Assembly: GCA_002428525.1 (NCBI GenBank) | Contig: DIWU01000013.1 | Coordinates: 1-31,417, forward strand | Origin: a bacterium UBP14_UBA6098 | GTDB lineage: Bacteria; UBP14; UBA6098 | DNA: 31,417 bases | Reading direction: 5' to 3' | Shown: positions 17,917-25,680 of the stretch, piece by piece | Numbering within the stretch: the first letter of the stretch is position 1 | How the letters are laid out: every line of letters starts with the position of its first letter | The notes under the pieces: generated by a model | Databases searched by the model: none | What the model saw: only the letters and a program-made list of their open reading frames with translations | Told to the model about the DNA's origin: nothing | Position numbers and translations under genes: made by a program

Positions 17917-18532
17917 ATAGATGGTGCGTGAGGTTGAAGTTAACCATAGTCCATCCGTTGATGCGCGATCTTCTGAAGATCGAGTAGCTCGCGGTGTCGA
18001 GGTGAAAGCGCCAGAAATAGGGCGCGGGCAAATCGAGCATCGCCGAAACGAGCGGTTTTATGACAGCTCTGTGTGTAACTACCGCGAAGGTTTCGCCCTC
18101 ATGGACGGCCGCGAGCTCCTCCAAAGCGGCGAAGGATCTTGCCCTAACCTCATCGATCGCTTCGGCGTCCGGTATAGTTAACTTTTCAGGTTCGGTGATC
18201 CATAGCTTCCAAAGCTCGGGGAACATAGCCTCGATCTCCGCTTTCGGCCTGTCCGTCCATTCTCCGAGGTTGATGTTATCGAAACCCGGGTGTATTTTTA
18301 TCTTTAGGTTTCGGCCTTGGGCAATCGGTTCCGCTGTTTTCAAGGCCCTCGAAAGCGGGCTCGAGTATATCGCCGAAAGGGGGACATTCGAAAGTGCATC
18401 GGCGAGGTTCTGTGCCTGAAGCAAGCCGTTTTCGCTCAAGGGGATATCGGCTTTGCCTCGGAAACGACCCTCGACATTGGAGGCCGTTTCGCCATGCCGC
18501 ACGAGATAGAGTGTCGTGGGAGTTTCGCTCAT
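17891..18532 (-). CDS. Histidine phosphatase family protein (phosphoglycerate mutase-like)
   Basis: This is a cytoplasmic enzyme of 213 residues. It has the R-H-G signature at 12-14 (catalytic H13), acidic E91 in the L-G-E-W segment, and a second histidine H154 in V-V-T-H-R. The usual residue after the second His is Gly; here it is Arg, so substrate preference may differ. Relatives remove phosphate from diverse small molecules (GpmB, CobC and others), so a specific name is not justified. It lies 10 nt after the terpene-cyclase-fold gene. The C-terminal ~9 codons overlap the next gene in another frame, which supports co-translation. Confidence 0.87.
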   Translation of the reverse strand: MSETPTTLYLVRHGETASNVEGRFRGKADIPLSENGLLQAQNLADALSNVPLSAIYSSPLSRALKTAEPIAQGRNLKIKIHPGFDNINLGEWTDRPKAEIEAMFPELWKLWITEPEKLTIPDAEAIDEVRARSFAALEELAAVHEGETFAVVTHRAVIKPLVSAMLDLPAPYFWRFHLDTASYSIFRRSRINGWTMVNFNLTHHLFESVEEIY

Positions 18533-18542
18533 ATCGGCTTGC

Positions 18543-19508
18543 TCAATGGGCGAGGGATTTTATTGTTCTGAGTGCGGCGTAGGTCAACCAAGGATCGGGG
18601 ATTCTCTCTCGTTTGACGATCTCGCTACACCACCAACCGTTTTGCCCCTGCTGGCGGAGAAGCCAGTCGTAGGCGCGCGACATGCGCCCGAACGAAAGGT
18701 CTAAATCGAGCCGCGCGAGGACATCGAGAGCGGAGAGCGCTTCGGTGAACCAAAACGGATAGGCCAGTTTTCCCCAATACTCGACGCATCGCCTGTCGGG
18801 GTATTCGTCGGGTTTGAAAATCGAATCAGCGAGGAATTCGGCCGCGAGCAAGGCCTCTTCGCGGAAGCGCCTCTTCGGGTCAGAGGCGAAGCCGCGAAGG
18901 GCCATGCCGGTGACATTGTAGCTGGAGGGGTCCTTCTTGGAATTGCTCCTCAAAACCGGAATCGCCCAACCGCCCTTTGCGCGGCGGACTGAAAGGAGCC
19001 AATCGTAAGCCCTTTCGATGACCGTGTCCTCGTCGAAGCCGGCGCGGAAAAGGACATCGAGTGTCATACCGGTGTAGTCCGGCGCGGGGATATCCGAGCC
19101 GTAAGCCCCACGGAAGTCGCCGTCTTTGGTCTGTGTTCCGATCAGGAATTGGACGCCGTGGAAGAAGTATTCGTCATTGATATCGGCGCCCAGATCGAGC
19201 AGGAGGTAGAGCGAGCGCAGTGTTGTGATGAAGGTCCAAACCTCTTCGTTCTTTTTGCTTCCCGACTCGCGCCAGCTTCCATCCGGCTTTTGCCGTCGAA
19301 CGACCGATTTGTAGGTGATATCCTCATAGACCGGCTCCTCCGGACAGTCCTCGGCGGACGATAACAAATCGCGCTGAACCCTATTGATTAGGCCGGGTTC
19401 GTTCGATTCGAGCAACTGAGGAATTGGGTTGACTTTAAGCACAGATGTCCACTCGGACATATCCCCTCTGACCAAACTTTCTTCTAATATAAACGATTTA
19501 TTTTCCAT
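18543..19508 (-). CDS. Terpene-cyclase/prenyltransferase-fold (alpha-alpha barrel) protein
   Basis: This product has 321 residues and no signal peptide. Four QW/PFTB-like motifs are visible: Q-K-P-D-G-S-W (73-79), Q-T-K-D-G-D-F (126-132), R-A-K-G-G-W-A (176-182) and Q-G-Q-N-G-W-W (287-293), spaced by helical pairs. This is the fold shared by squalene cyclases and protein prenyltransferases. The catalytic D-x-D-D motif of squalene-hopene cyclases is absent and the protein is half their length, so it is not a hopene synthase. It is the first gene of the operon, behind a good promoter with a leader of only ~15 nt and no ribosome site. Role unknown. Confidence 0.8.
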   Translation of the reverse strand: MENKSFILEESLVRGDMSEWTSVLKVNPIPQLLESNEPGLINRVQRDLLSSAEDCPEEPVYEDITYKSVVRRQKPDGSWRESGSKKNEEVWTFITTLRSLYLLLDLGADINDEYFFHGVQFLIGTQTKDGDFRGAYGSDIPAPDYTGMTLDVLFRAGFDEDTVIERAYDWLLSVRRAKGGWAIPVLRSNSKKDPSSYNVTGMALRGFASDPKRRFREEALLAAEFLADSIFKPDEYPDRRCVEYWGKLAYPFWFTEALSALDVLARLDLDLSFGRMSRAYDWLLRQQGQNGWWCSEIVKRERIPDPWLTYAALRTIKSLAH

Positions 19509-19529
19509 AAGTTATAACTATTCAAGAAA

Positions 19530-19558
19530 AATATAGCGATTCAAATATCAAAGGTCAA
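19530..19558 (-). promoter_or_regulatory. Sigma70-type promoter of the five-gene STAND/apbE operon
   Basis: On the minus strand there is TTGACC (19558-19553), a 17-nt spacer, and TATATT (19535-19530). Transcription would start near 19523, about 15 nt before the ATG at 19508. It is the best promoter match in the window. The rest of the gap (19559-19703) shows no clear terminator for the upstream gene. Confidence 0.55.
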
Positions 19559-19703
19559 GCGAAGTTTGAAATTATGTCTAAAGGGCAAGGTTTCACGGGG
19601 CTTTCACGAGAGCTGAAATGTCAATTATCGGAGGACAATGAGGACAGCCTCCTCGCGATAGATTTCCGAGAAAAAAAGCTCTTTGAAATTCGCGGTGCGG
19701 GGG

Positions 19704-21428
19704 CTATGCCTTCTCCGCCAAGGCCTCGCGAAGAACCTTAAGAACATTGTTCATATCGAAGGGCTTCTCTTTGAAGAGCCTCGCCTTGAGACCCTCGCGA
19801 GAGGCCTTGACCAAGGCATGGTTCTCGTCATAACCAAAAGCGGTCATCAAAACGACAACAAGATTGGGATCGCATTTCTTTGCCGCCCGAAAAACCTCAT
19901 AACCGTTGGCGAAGGGCATCTTGATATCGCTGATTACAGCCAAGTATTCAGAATAATTTCGCTGAATGAGATTTATCGCCTCGGCGCCGTCCTTGGCGGT
20001 ATCGACAATAAAGCCGTGAGCGCGCATAAAATCGGCGATGCCGTTACGAATCCCCTCCTCGTCGTCCGCGACAAGGATTCTCGGGCAGATTCCGGTTATA
20101 CTGCAAAACTCGTGGTAATGCGTCTCGGTCAGGCCGGATTTGTCCTCTGGGAGCTGGAGCATCTTGATTCCGTCGAGATAATCGTCGATAGCGATCTCCG
20201 AGGGGGATTCGACGAGGAGTTTCGTTATCCGCGAGATCCTCATGCCGTTAAGCTTGAGATCGGCAATATAGTTCTCTACGGACTTCTGTGCGGCTTTGTC
20301 GGAGAAGGAGGTCTTGTTCTGGATTATCTCCTCGATGTTTTGTCCGCATATGATCATAACTTGAAGGTAGTTATTTATATGGTGCAACAATGTGACGGCG
20401 ACTAAGCGTATAGTTTCCTTGCGGTTAAGCTCCTCGATATTTCGTTGGAGCGCTTTGTATGGCCGGAGGTCTTTCGATATCCCTTGGGTTCCGATGATCT
20501 CGCCCTTTTCATTGTAAAGCAATGCGGCGGAGAGGCTTAGAGGAATGACAGTCCCGTCCTTCGCGCGTGCGCTGACCTCGACGGACTGGACCTTGCCGTC
20601 GTTCTCGTGAAGCAGGCGCATGATCTTGCGCGCCTCGTCCTCGGATTCGTAAAGGAGAGTAACAGGTTTGCCGATTATCTCCGATGCGCTGTATCCCAAA
20701 ATCTTTTCCGCACCGCTGTTAAAGATCACAATCGCGCCGGTCGAATCCGAGGTGACGATGACATCGGCGGAGGACTCGATGAGCCGCGAGAGATACTGTT
20801 GCATCCCGAAGAATTTGCGGGTGAGGTCGCTTCGCTCGATTATCTCCGAGGCCTCGCGCGCGAAAAGCTCCGTCAGGCGGAGTTTCTCGACAGAGGGAAA
20901 CTGCCCGTCGAAGGGGTCGTCCACCGAGATGACCCCGAGCAGTTTGCCGCCGCTTCCACGGAGCGGGATGAAAAGCATGTCCGAGGGGTGCCATCCCTCG
21001 GTGAAGTTCGTTGTTTGGAGAGAGCTTTTAATCCCGCCGAGCCTTCTATTCAGCTCGTCTTTGTGGGAGATGAAGAACGAATTGCCCACCCTAAAGCGCT
21101 CCGAGAGCACCTCCTGCCATAACTCTTTCGGCATCGAGGGTTTCTTGCGGTGTTGCTCGATTTCCTCGGGGGTGAGGCCGCTATAACCGACATCGAGGCG
21201 TGAAAAATCCTCGGAGAAAAGCGAGATTATCGCCCTTCGGAAAAGCCGCGCGTCGGTGATTCCCTCGGCGATATAGTTCAACTGCTCCTCGAGCCCCTCC
21301 GACTTGAGAACCTTCGTGGCAATATCGAAGAAGGTCACAAGCTGATTGGTTCGTTCCTCGACTAAGGCCTTCAGCCGGTCGTTTTCTTCTTGCAGGGACA
21401 TGATTTTATCTTTTTCATTTTGTTCCAT
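19704..21428 (-). CDS. GAF-PAS-DHp-receiver signalling protein without kinase ATPase domain
   Basis: This protein has 574 residues and no membrane segment. Order: coiled coil (~8-30), GAF-like sensor (~32-200), PAS (~212-325), a helical dimerisation segment with H-H-I-N-N (349-353) resembling a histidine-kinase H-box, then a receiver domain (~450-570). The receiver is complete: acidic pair D455/D456, phospho-acceptor D501, T529 and K555. No ATP-binding N, G1, F or G2 boxes occur between the H-box region and the receiver; only ~50 residues separate them. It therefore looks like a phosphorelay intermediate, or a pseudo-kinase needing a partner kinase. It stands alone, with no output domain and no neighbouring kinase. 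Confidence 0.87.
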   Translation of the reverse strand: MEQNEKDKIMSLQEENDRLKALVEERTNQLVTFFDIATKVLKSEGLEEQLNYIAEGITDARLFRRAIISLFSEDFSRLDVGYSGLTPEEIEQHRKKPSMPKELWQEVLSERFRVGNSFFISHKDELNRRLGGIKSSLQTTNFTEGWHPSDMLFIPLRGSGGKLLGVISVDDPFDGQFPSVEKLRLTELFAREASEIIERSDLTRKFFGMQQYLSRLIESSADVIVTSDSTGAIVIFNSGAEKILGYSASEIIGKPVTLLYESEDEARKIMRLLHENDGKVQSVEVSARAKDGTVIPLSLSAALLYNEKGEIIGTQGISKDLRPYKALQRNIEELNRKETIRLVAVTLLHHINNYLQVMIICGQNIEEIIQNKTSFSDKAAQKSVENYIADLKLNGMRISRITKLLVESPSEIAIDDYLDGIKMLQLPEDKSGLTETHYHEFCSITGICPRILVADDEEGIRNGIADFMRAHGFIVDTAKDGAEAINLIQRNYSEYLAVISDIKMPFANGYEVFRAAKKCDPNLVVVLMTAFGYDENHALVKASREGLKARLFKEKPFDMNNVLKVLREALAEKA

Positions 21429-21436
21429 AATCTTAG

Positions 21437-21465
21437 AATATACTCTTTATTTTCAATTATAGCAA
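21437..21465 (-). promoter_or_regulatory. Candidate promoter of the GAF-PAS-receiver gene
   Basis: On the minus strand there is TTGCTA (21465-21460), a 17-nt spacer, and TATATT (21442-21437). The predicted start is ~21430, next to the ATG at 21428, which has no ribosome site; the transcript would be nearly leaderless. A second TATAAT lies at 21461-21456 without a good -35 box. Confidence 0.35.
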
Positions 21466-21575
21466 TAGCTAAAGCTTCGACGGAGTTTTTTTAATGCCGC
21501 CCTCAAGCTCGTTTTTTTATCTTGCGGCCGGCGAAAAAATCGGCTTATTTATGGCATCAGCAAAATGAAGGACAA

Positions 21576-22181
21576 ATGGATATTATTTTCGCGACACATA
21601 ACAAAGACAAACTCAAGGAAATCGAGGCGATACTCGCCGGATTGCCCTTGAAGTTCAGCTCGCTGGCCGATTGGCCGGAGGCGCCGGATACTATCGAGGA
21701 CGGCGAGACCTTCGAGGAAAATGCATTAAAAAAAGCGCGCGAGGCGATGCTTTTAACAGGCCTTCCGGCGCTCGCGGACGACAGCGGGCTTTGCGTCGAT
21801 GCCCTCGACGGCGGCCCGGGGCTTTTTTCCGCGCGGTATGCCGGCCCCGGGTGCACCTACGAGGACAACTATCGCAAGCTTCTTCTCGAGCTTTCGAAAA
21901 TCGGGCCGGTTCCGCGGGATGCCCATTTCGTGTGTGTTGCCGCGCTCGTTCTTCCGGACGGAAGAGGCTTCACGAAGCGCGGAAGAATCGACGGCAGAAT
22001 CGCTGAAAGACCGCGTGGAGACAACGGCTTCGGTTACGATCCGGTTTTTACTCTTCCCGACGGCAGAACCCTCGCCGAGCTTTCAAAAGTCGAAAAGGAC
22101 TCGATTAGCCACAGGGCGAAGGCCTTTTCTGCGATGAGGGAGCTTTTGTCCGAACTGCTCGAAACGGGCGAGAAGTTATGA
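21576..22181 (+). CDS. rdgB: Non-canonical purine NTP pyrophosphatase (RdgB/HAM1)
   Basis: This housecleaning enzyme hydrolyses dITP, ITP and XTP to the monophosphate and pyrophosphate, keeping deaminated purines out of DNA and RNA. It has 201 residues, the usual length. Motifs: N-terminal F-A-T-H-N-K-D-K (5-12), catalytic A-D-D-S-G-L (67-72), the F-S-A-R-Y segment, G-D-N-G-F-G-Y-D-P (148-156) and S-H-R (178-180). ATG at 21576 is preferred because the family motif begins there and AAGGA precedes it; the frame is open upstream to 21522. It is coupled to the next gene by an ATGA overlap. Confidence 0.96.
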   Translation: MDIIFATHNKDKLKEIEAILAGLPLKFSSLADWPEAPDTIEDGETFEENALKKAREAMLLTGLPALADDSGLCVDALDGGPGLFSARYAGPGCTYEDNYRKLLLELSKIGPVPRDAHFVCVAALVLPDGRGFTKRGRIDGRIAERPRGDNGFGYDPVFTLPDGRTLAELSKVEKDSISHRAKAFSAMRELLSELLETGEKL

Positions 22182-23572
22182 CCCTCAGGACACCCCGAGA
22201 TACCGATATTTCCGAGCTGGCCGCGATAGTCGGGGGCGAATTCGCCCTCACCGACGAGGGAATCGAGAACTACTGCCGCGACGAATCGCCCGATCTCGAG
22301 GCCCAGCCCTCGGTAGTCCTGATTCCGGCGGATGAGCGCGAGATTTCGGAGATTCTTCGCTACGCCGACGATCGCCTATTGCCGGTCGTGACGCGCGGCC
22401 TCGGAACCGGAGTCGCCGGCGGAGCCGTCCCCTTCGACGGCGCGATTGTTCTTTCCCTCGAACGGCTGAACAGAATCCTCGAGATCGACGAGGACAACCT
22501 GATGGTGGTCACTCAGCCGGCGGTTATCACAGGCGAGCTTCGTCGCGCGGTCGAGGCGGTCGGGCTTTTTTATCCGCCCGATCCGGCCAGCCTCGACAGT
22601 TGCTCGATAGGGGGCAATTTCGCCACCAACGCCGGCGGAATGACTGCGGTAAAATACGGCGTCACGCGCGATTATGTCAAGGGCTTTCGAGGAGTCCTCG
22701 CCGGAGGGGGGATTATCTCCTACGGCGGCAAACTCGTCAAGAATGTCGCCGGTTACGACCTCCTCCAAATCGTTTGTGGAAGCGAGGGGACGCTCGCAGT
22801 CGCGACCGAACTGACACTAAAACTTTTACCGCATAAGCGCCATCGCGTCGATCTGCTCGTCGGCTTCGATTCCGTATTCAAGAGCGTTTCCGCGGTCAGC
22901 GAGATAATCCGAAGAAGGATTGTCCCCTCGACGATCGAGTTCATGGAGGGGGATATCGTTCGAATAGTCGCGGATGCCCTCGAAAAAAGCGTTCCGATGC
23001 CGGAGGCCGGGGCACAGCTTATAATTTCGCTCGAAGCGGACTCCGAGGAGGAGCTTGAAAAGACCTACTTTTCTCTCGGCGAGATCGCGATGGAGCTCGG
23101 GGCTATCGATGTTTTCGTCGCGGACACAACACAGACTCGAGAGCGGATTTGGGTGGTTCGCCGGTCGATGCGCGAGGCCCTTCGAGCTGTCAGCCCCACG
23201 ATAGTTGCCGAGGATATCGCAGTCCCGCGGGCGAGGTTGGCCGAGCTGTGGAAAGGCGCGCGCGAGTTGGGGGAGAGGTTTGGGGTTCGAGTGCTTTCCT
23301 TCGGTCATGCCGGCGATGGCAATCTTCATATAGACGTCCTCAAGGACGATCTCTCCGACGACCGCTGGAATACAGCAATGGAGGGATTTATCCCCGCGCT
23401 GTTCGAGCTTGCGGTCAAACTCGGCGGGACGATCACGGCCGAGCATGGGATCGGTGTCCTTAAAAAGCCCTATCTTCCGATATGTTTCGGAGAAACTGAG
23501 CTTTCGCTTATGGCTGGTATTAAACGCGTCTTCGATCCGAACGGGATTCTCAATCCCGGAAAGGCGATTTAG
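22178..23572 (+). CDS. glcD: FAD-linked oxidase of GlcD / D-lactate dehydrogenase type
   Basis: This 464-residue flavoenzyme is of the vanillyl-alcohol-oxidase fold and oxidises 2-hydroxy acids such as glycolate or D-lactate. FAD-binding features: R-G-L-G-T-G-V-A-G-G-A (73-83), the P-P-D-P-A-S segment (133-138), and G-G-N-F-A-T-N-A-G-G (145-154). The C-terminal domain has G-H-A-G-D-G-N-L-H (376-384) and A-E-H-G-I-G (421-426). The substrate is not determined, and no GlcE or GlcF partner is adjacent, so an NAD-independent single-subunit enzyme or a partner elsewhere is possible. The start overlaps the rdgB stop (ATGA, 22178-22181). The 3' end overlaps the convergent DUF1573 gene by 4 nt. Confidence 0.92.
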   Translation: MTLRTPRDTDISELAAIVGGEFALTDEGIENYCRDESPDLEAQPSVVLIPADEREISEILRYADDRLLPVVTRGLGTGVAGGAVPFDGAIVLSLERLNRILEIDEDNLMVVTQPAVITGELRRAVEAVGLFYPPDPASLDSCSIGGNFATNAGGMTAVKYGVTRDYVKGFRGVLAGGGIISYGGKLVKNVAGYDLLQIVCGSEGTLAVATELTLKLLPHKRHRVDLLVGFDSVFKSVSAVSEIIRRRIVPSTIEFMEGDIVRIVADALEKSVPMPEAGAQLIISLEADSEEELEKTYFSLGEIAMELGAIDVFVADTTQTRERIWVVRRSMREALRAVSPTIVAEDIAVPRARLAELWKGARELGERFGVRVLSFGHAGDGNLHIDVLKDDLSDDRWNTAMEGFIPALFELAVKLGGTITAEHGIGVLKKPYLPICFGETELSLMAGIKRVFDPNGILNPGKAI

Positions 23573-24405
23573 CGGGTTTTGGCTTTATACTTCAAGTTAG
23601 GATCGTCCAACCACGGGTTGTTCGGAGCCTGCGGCTGGGGCCTCGACACCGCGCCGCTCTTGATTCCGGGTTTCTGCTCAGTCTGCCTGTTCTTCCCTAA
23701 AACCGGTATTGTGATTCGAGTGTTGTCGTGGCCCTTCATCTCGAGCGTGATCGTAGCGAAAAGGCTTTCCGTGGGTATCTTGCGCTTGATCCTCAGCTTC
23801 ACGCTTTCCTTCGGGGCTATCGGTTTATTCTGCCAAGAAAGCTCGATGCGGTCTGCTTGATAATCGACCACAACGAGCTCGCGCGCCGCGGCTATATGGT
23901 TGGTAAGCTCTATCTCGATTGTCTCGACGGATTGGTCGAACTCGACGATCGGCTTATCGACGCCGATTTGTCCCTCGGTGAAGGGCACGGACATAGTATC
24001 CACAAAAGCGTCGAAAAATAGCTGTTTAGTCACCGATTCGCCGCCGGTGTTGTATCTGAGGGCGGCCGATTTGCGCGATTTTCCCCTGTATCCGCGAGAA
24101 TTGAAGCGAAGCTCGAGCGGAACTGTTTCGCCGGCCCGAATGATTTGAGTTTTCAAGGGCGCGCTGGTGCAACCGCAATGGGGGCGAAGCTCCTCGATGA
24201 TTATCGAATCGCCGCCGGAGTTTTTAAAATTATATATATGCGTGACAACGACATCCTGCGGGATTCTGCCCCAGTTGAATTCGAGGTGATCGATCTCCGG
24301 TTTGGCCGGCCCTACCGGTGTTTTTGCCGAACAACCGCTGAACATCGAAAGACCGATAATAATCGTGAAAACTAATATGCTCATCTTTAACTTCCTGAAA
24401 CTCAT
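23569..24405 (-). CDS. DUF1573-containing lipoprotein
   Basis: This protein has 278 residues. It has a lipoprotein signal with lipobox M-F-S-G-C (Cys 25). Residues ~38-130 match DUF1573 (ASH-like immunoglobulin fold), with the characteristic H-C-G-C-T at 76-80. A second beta-sandwich spans ~150-240, and the tail is Pro/Lys/Asn-rich. DUF1573 proteins are common in the Bacteroidetes/FCB group, with unknown role. The start overlaps the cupin stop as ATGA (24402-24405); ATG at 24384 is also possible. The stop is buried in the 3' end of the GlcD gene. Confidence 0.9.
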   Translation of the reverse strand: MSFRKLKMSILVFTIIIGLSMFSGCSAKTPVGPAKPEIDHLEFNWGRIPQDVVVTHIYNFKNSGGDSIIIEELRPHCGCTSAPLKTQIIRAGETVPLELRFNSRGYRGKSRKSAALRYNTGGESVTKQLFFDAFVDTMSVPFTEGQIGVDKPIVEFDQSVETIEIELTNHIAAARELVVVDYQADRIELSWQNKPIAPKESVKLRIKRKIPTESLFATITLEMKGHDNTRITIPVLGKNRQTEQKPGIKSGAVSRPQPQAPNNPWLDDPNLKYKAKTR

Positions 24406-24746
24406 TTCTTAGTGTTAGGGATTATGCATAGGAAGACGAGGTCTTCCGAGCCGTCGTTAACGAAGTTATGCATCGCGCCGCCCTCGATGAAGACGAAGCT
24501 TCCGGTCGAAATTTCGGTTGAACTGCCTTCATAGAAGGCCTTGCCCTTGCCGGATAGAACGAAGACCTCGTGTTCGTCGTCGTGCGAATGGTAGGGCGTG
24601 TGCCCGTCGGGGGCGATCACAAACCTCCGCATCGCAAAATTCGGCGCGCCGTCGGGCTCCGCGATAAGCCATTGAATCGTTGCGCCCACCGCGCCCTCGA
24701 CCTTAACCTCGCGCCTCGGGACCGAGGCCTCATTTCCTATCTTCAT
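24402..24746 (-). CDS. Small cupin-domain protein
   Basis: This 114-residue single-domain cupin has motif 1 H-S-H-x4-E-V-F-V-L-S-G with metal ligands, and motif 2 ending A-M-H-N-F. It probably binds a divalent metal and a small ligand; an enzyme or binding role cannot be assigned. ATG at 24746 is chosen because AGGAAA lies 6-9 nt upstream and the family begins there; the frame continues upstream to 24812 but would overlap the preceding gene. Its first 17 nt overlap the membrane-protein gene. Confidence 0.88.
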   Translation of the reverse strand: MKIGNEASVPRREVKVEGAVGATIQWLIAEPDGAPNFAMRRFVIAPDGHTPYHSHDDEHEVFVLSGKGKAFYEGSSTEISTGSFVFIEGGAMHNFVNDGSEDLVFLCIIPNTKK

Positions 24747-25149
24747 GGGTTTCCTTTCTGTAAATCGCCTCGTCGATAGCGAAGCGAAGCGAAAAACCGA
24801 AAAACACACCAAACCAACTTGCCAGATAATAAGATTTCAAAGTGATATTGAAATTAGTGTCGTTTTCGAATATCCCCAAGATCAATAAAGCCGCGCCTAA
24901 GCCGGCTATCGCAAACAAGATATATCCGAAAACGGAGGTTCGACTCTTTTTAATAAGCCGCGGAGACATCATTAAGCCGACCAAACCGGCGACAACCGCC
25001 GGAGTCGCTAAGTGAATCGCCCGATCGTAGAAGCCAACACCGACGCCGGGGTCGATTATCTCCAATCCGATAGCAAATAAAAGACCCGCCGCGGCAAAGG
25101 CTATGAAAACAAAGAGATCCGGCCTATTCTTTTTTTTGTTCGATGGCAC
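24730..25149 (-). CDS. Four-helix membrane protein, unknown function
   Basis: I do not recognise a family. The product has about 139 residues from GTG 25149. The TTG at 25185 is also in frame and overlaps the preceding gene further. There are four hydrophobic segments (about 12-32, 45-62, 72-95 and 103-120), with a short basic N-terminus and charged C-terminus. It lies between a small secreted protein and the cupin, overlapping both genes, so co-expression is likely. Confidence 0.68.
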   Translation of the reverse strand: MPSNKKKNRPDLFVFIAFAAAGLLFAIGLEIIDPGVGVGFYDRAIHLATPAVVAGLVGLMMSPRLIKKSRTSVFGYILFAIAGLGAALLILGIFENDTNFNITLKSYYLASWFGVFFGFSLRFAIDEAIYRKETHEDRK

Positions 25150-25603
25150 GGGCAATCTTTTTGAATCCTTTTCCAATAACTGCAAGCGTGATTATCCACA
25201 TGATCAGAAAAACAATGCCGGCGATGGTTTTGCAGATCATTCTGCCGACCATCATGGGTGTGTTCGAGTGGCCACAACCGCGGCCTTCTCTATTGCCTTT
25301 GCGCATGTGTTTATTCCCGCCCGCGCCGCATTCCTCGTCGCCGGCTTCGCATTGAGCGCCGCGGAAAATCTCCCTTTCGGCACGGATCTTCCTCGGCGTC
25401 TCGTCGTCGATATCGGCCTCGTCGAGGGCCTCGACAACGACTGTCGCGACTGTCTTTCCGATGTTTTCGGACAACTTTTGTCCCTCGGCTGAGGTTTTAA
25501 CAACAGTCGAATCCCCCGATTTTTCGACTTCCTTCACTGCGGTCTGACCGAAAACCGCCGCCGAAAGCGCAAGGATCAGGAAAAGGCAGAAAATTCTTTT
25601 CAT
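25124..25603 (-). CDS. Small exported protein with one C-terminal membrane helix
   Basis: I do not recognise a family. It has 159 residues with a signal peptide (MKRIFCLFLILALSAAVFGQ). A polar acidic middle is followed by a segment with three Cys and several Gly and His (about 83-115). A membrane helix (~122-145) and a basic tail end the protein. The ribosome site is strong: AGGAGG ends 4 nt before the ATG at 25603. The upstream gap (25604-25680) holds no convincing promoter. The Cys/His cluster may bind metal or form disulfides; this is inference. Confidence 0.78.
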   Translation of the reverse strand: MKRIFCLFLILALSAAVFGQTAVKEVEKSGDSTVVKTSAEGQKLSENIGKTVATVVVEALDEADIDDETPRKIRAEREIFRGAQCEAGDEECGAGGNKHMRKGNREGRGCGHSNTPMMVGRMICKTIAGIVFLIMWIITLAVIGKGFKKIARAIEQKKE

Positions 25604-25680
25604 TTTGCCTCCTATTTATTTTGGATCATTTTATAAACACGCAAGCATTATGCCACGCGCGATCGGGACAAGAAAGACCC

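Noticed and set aside
18543..19508. Squalene-hopene cyclase
   Set aside because: Half the usual length and no D-x-D-D motif; only the fold-type repeats are shared.
19625..19703. Intrinsic terminator after the receiver-protein gene
   Set aside because: Short alternative GGAGG/CCTCC pairings exist, but no stable stem is followed by a T-run on the minus strand.
19683..20405. 240-codon plus-strand frame antisense to the receiver domain
   Set aside because: The opposite frame encodes a complete receiver domain with all catalytic residues.
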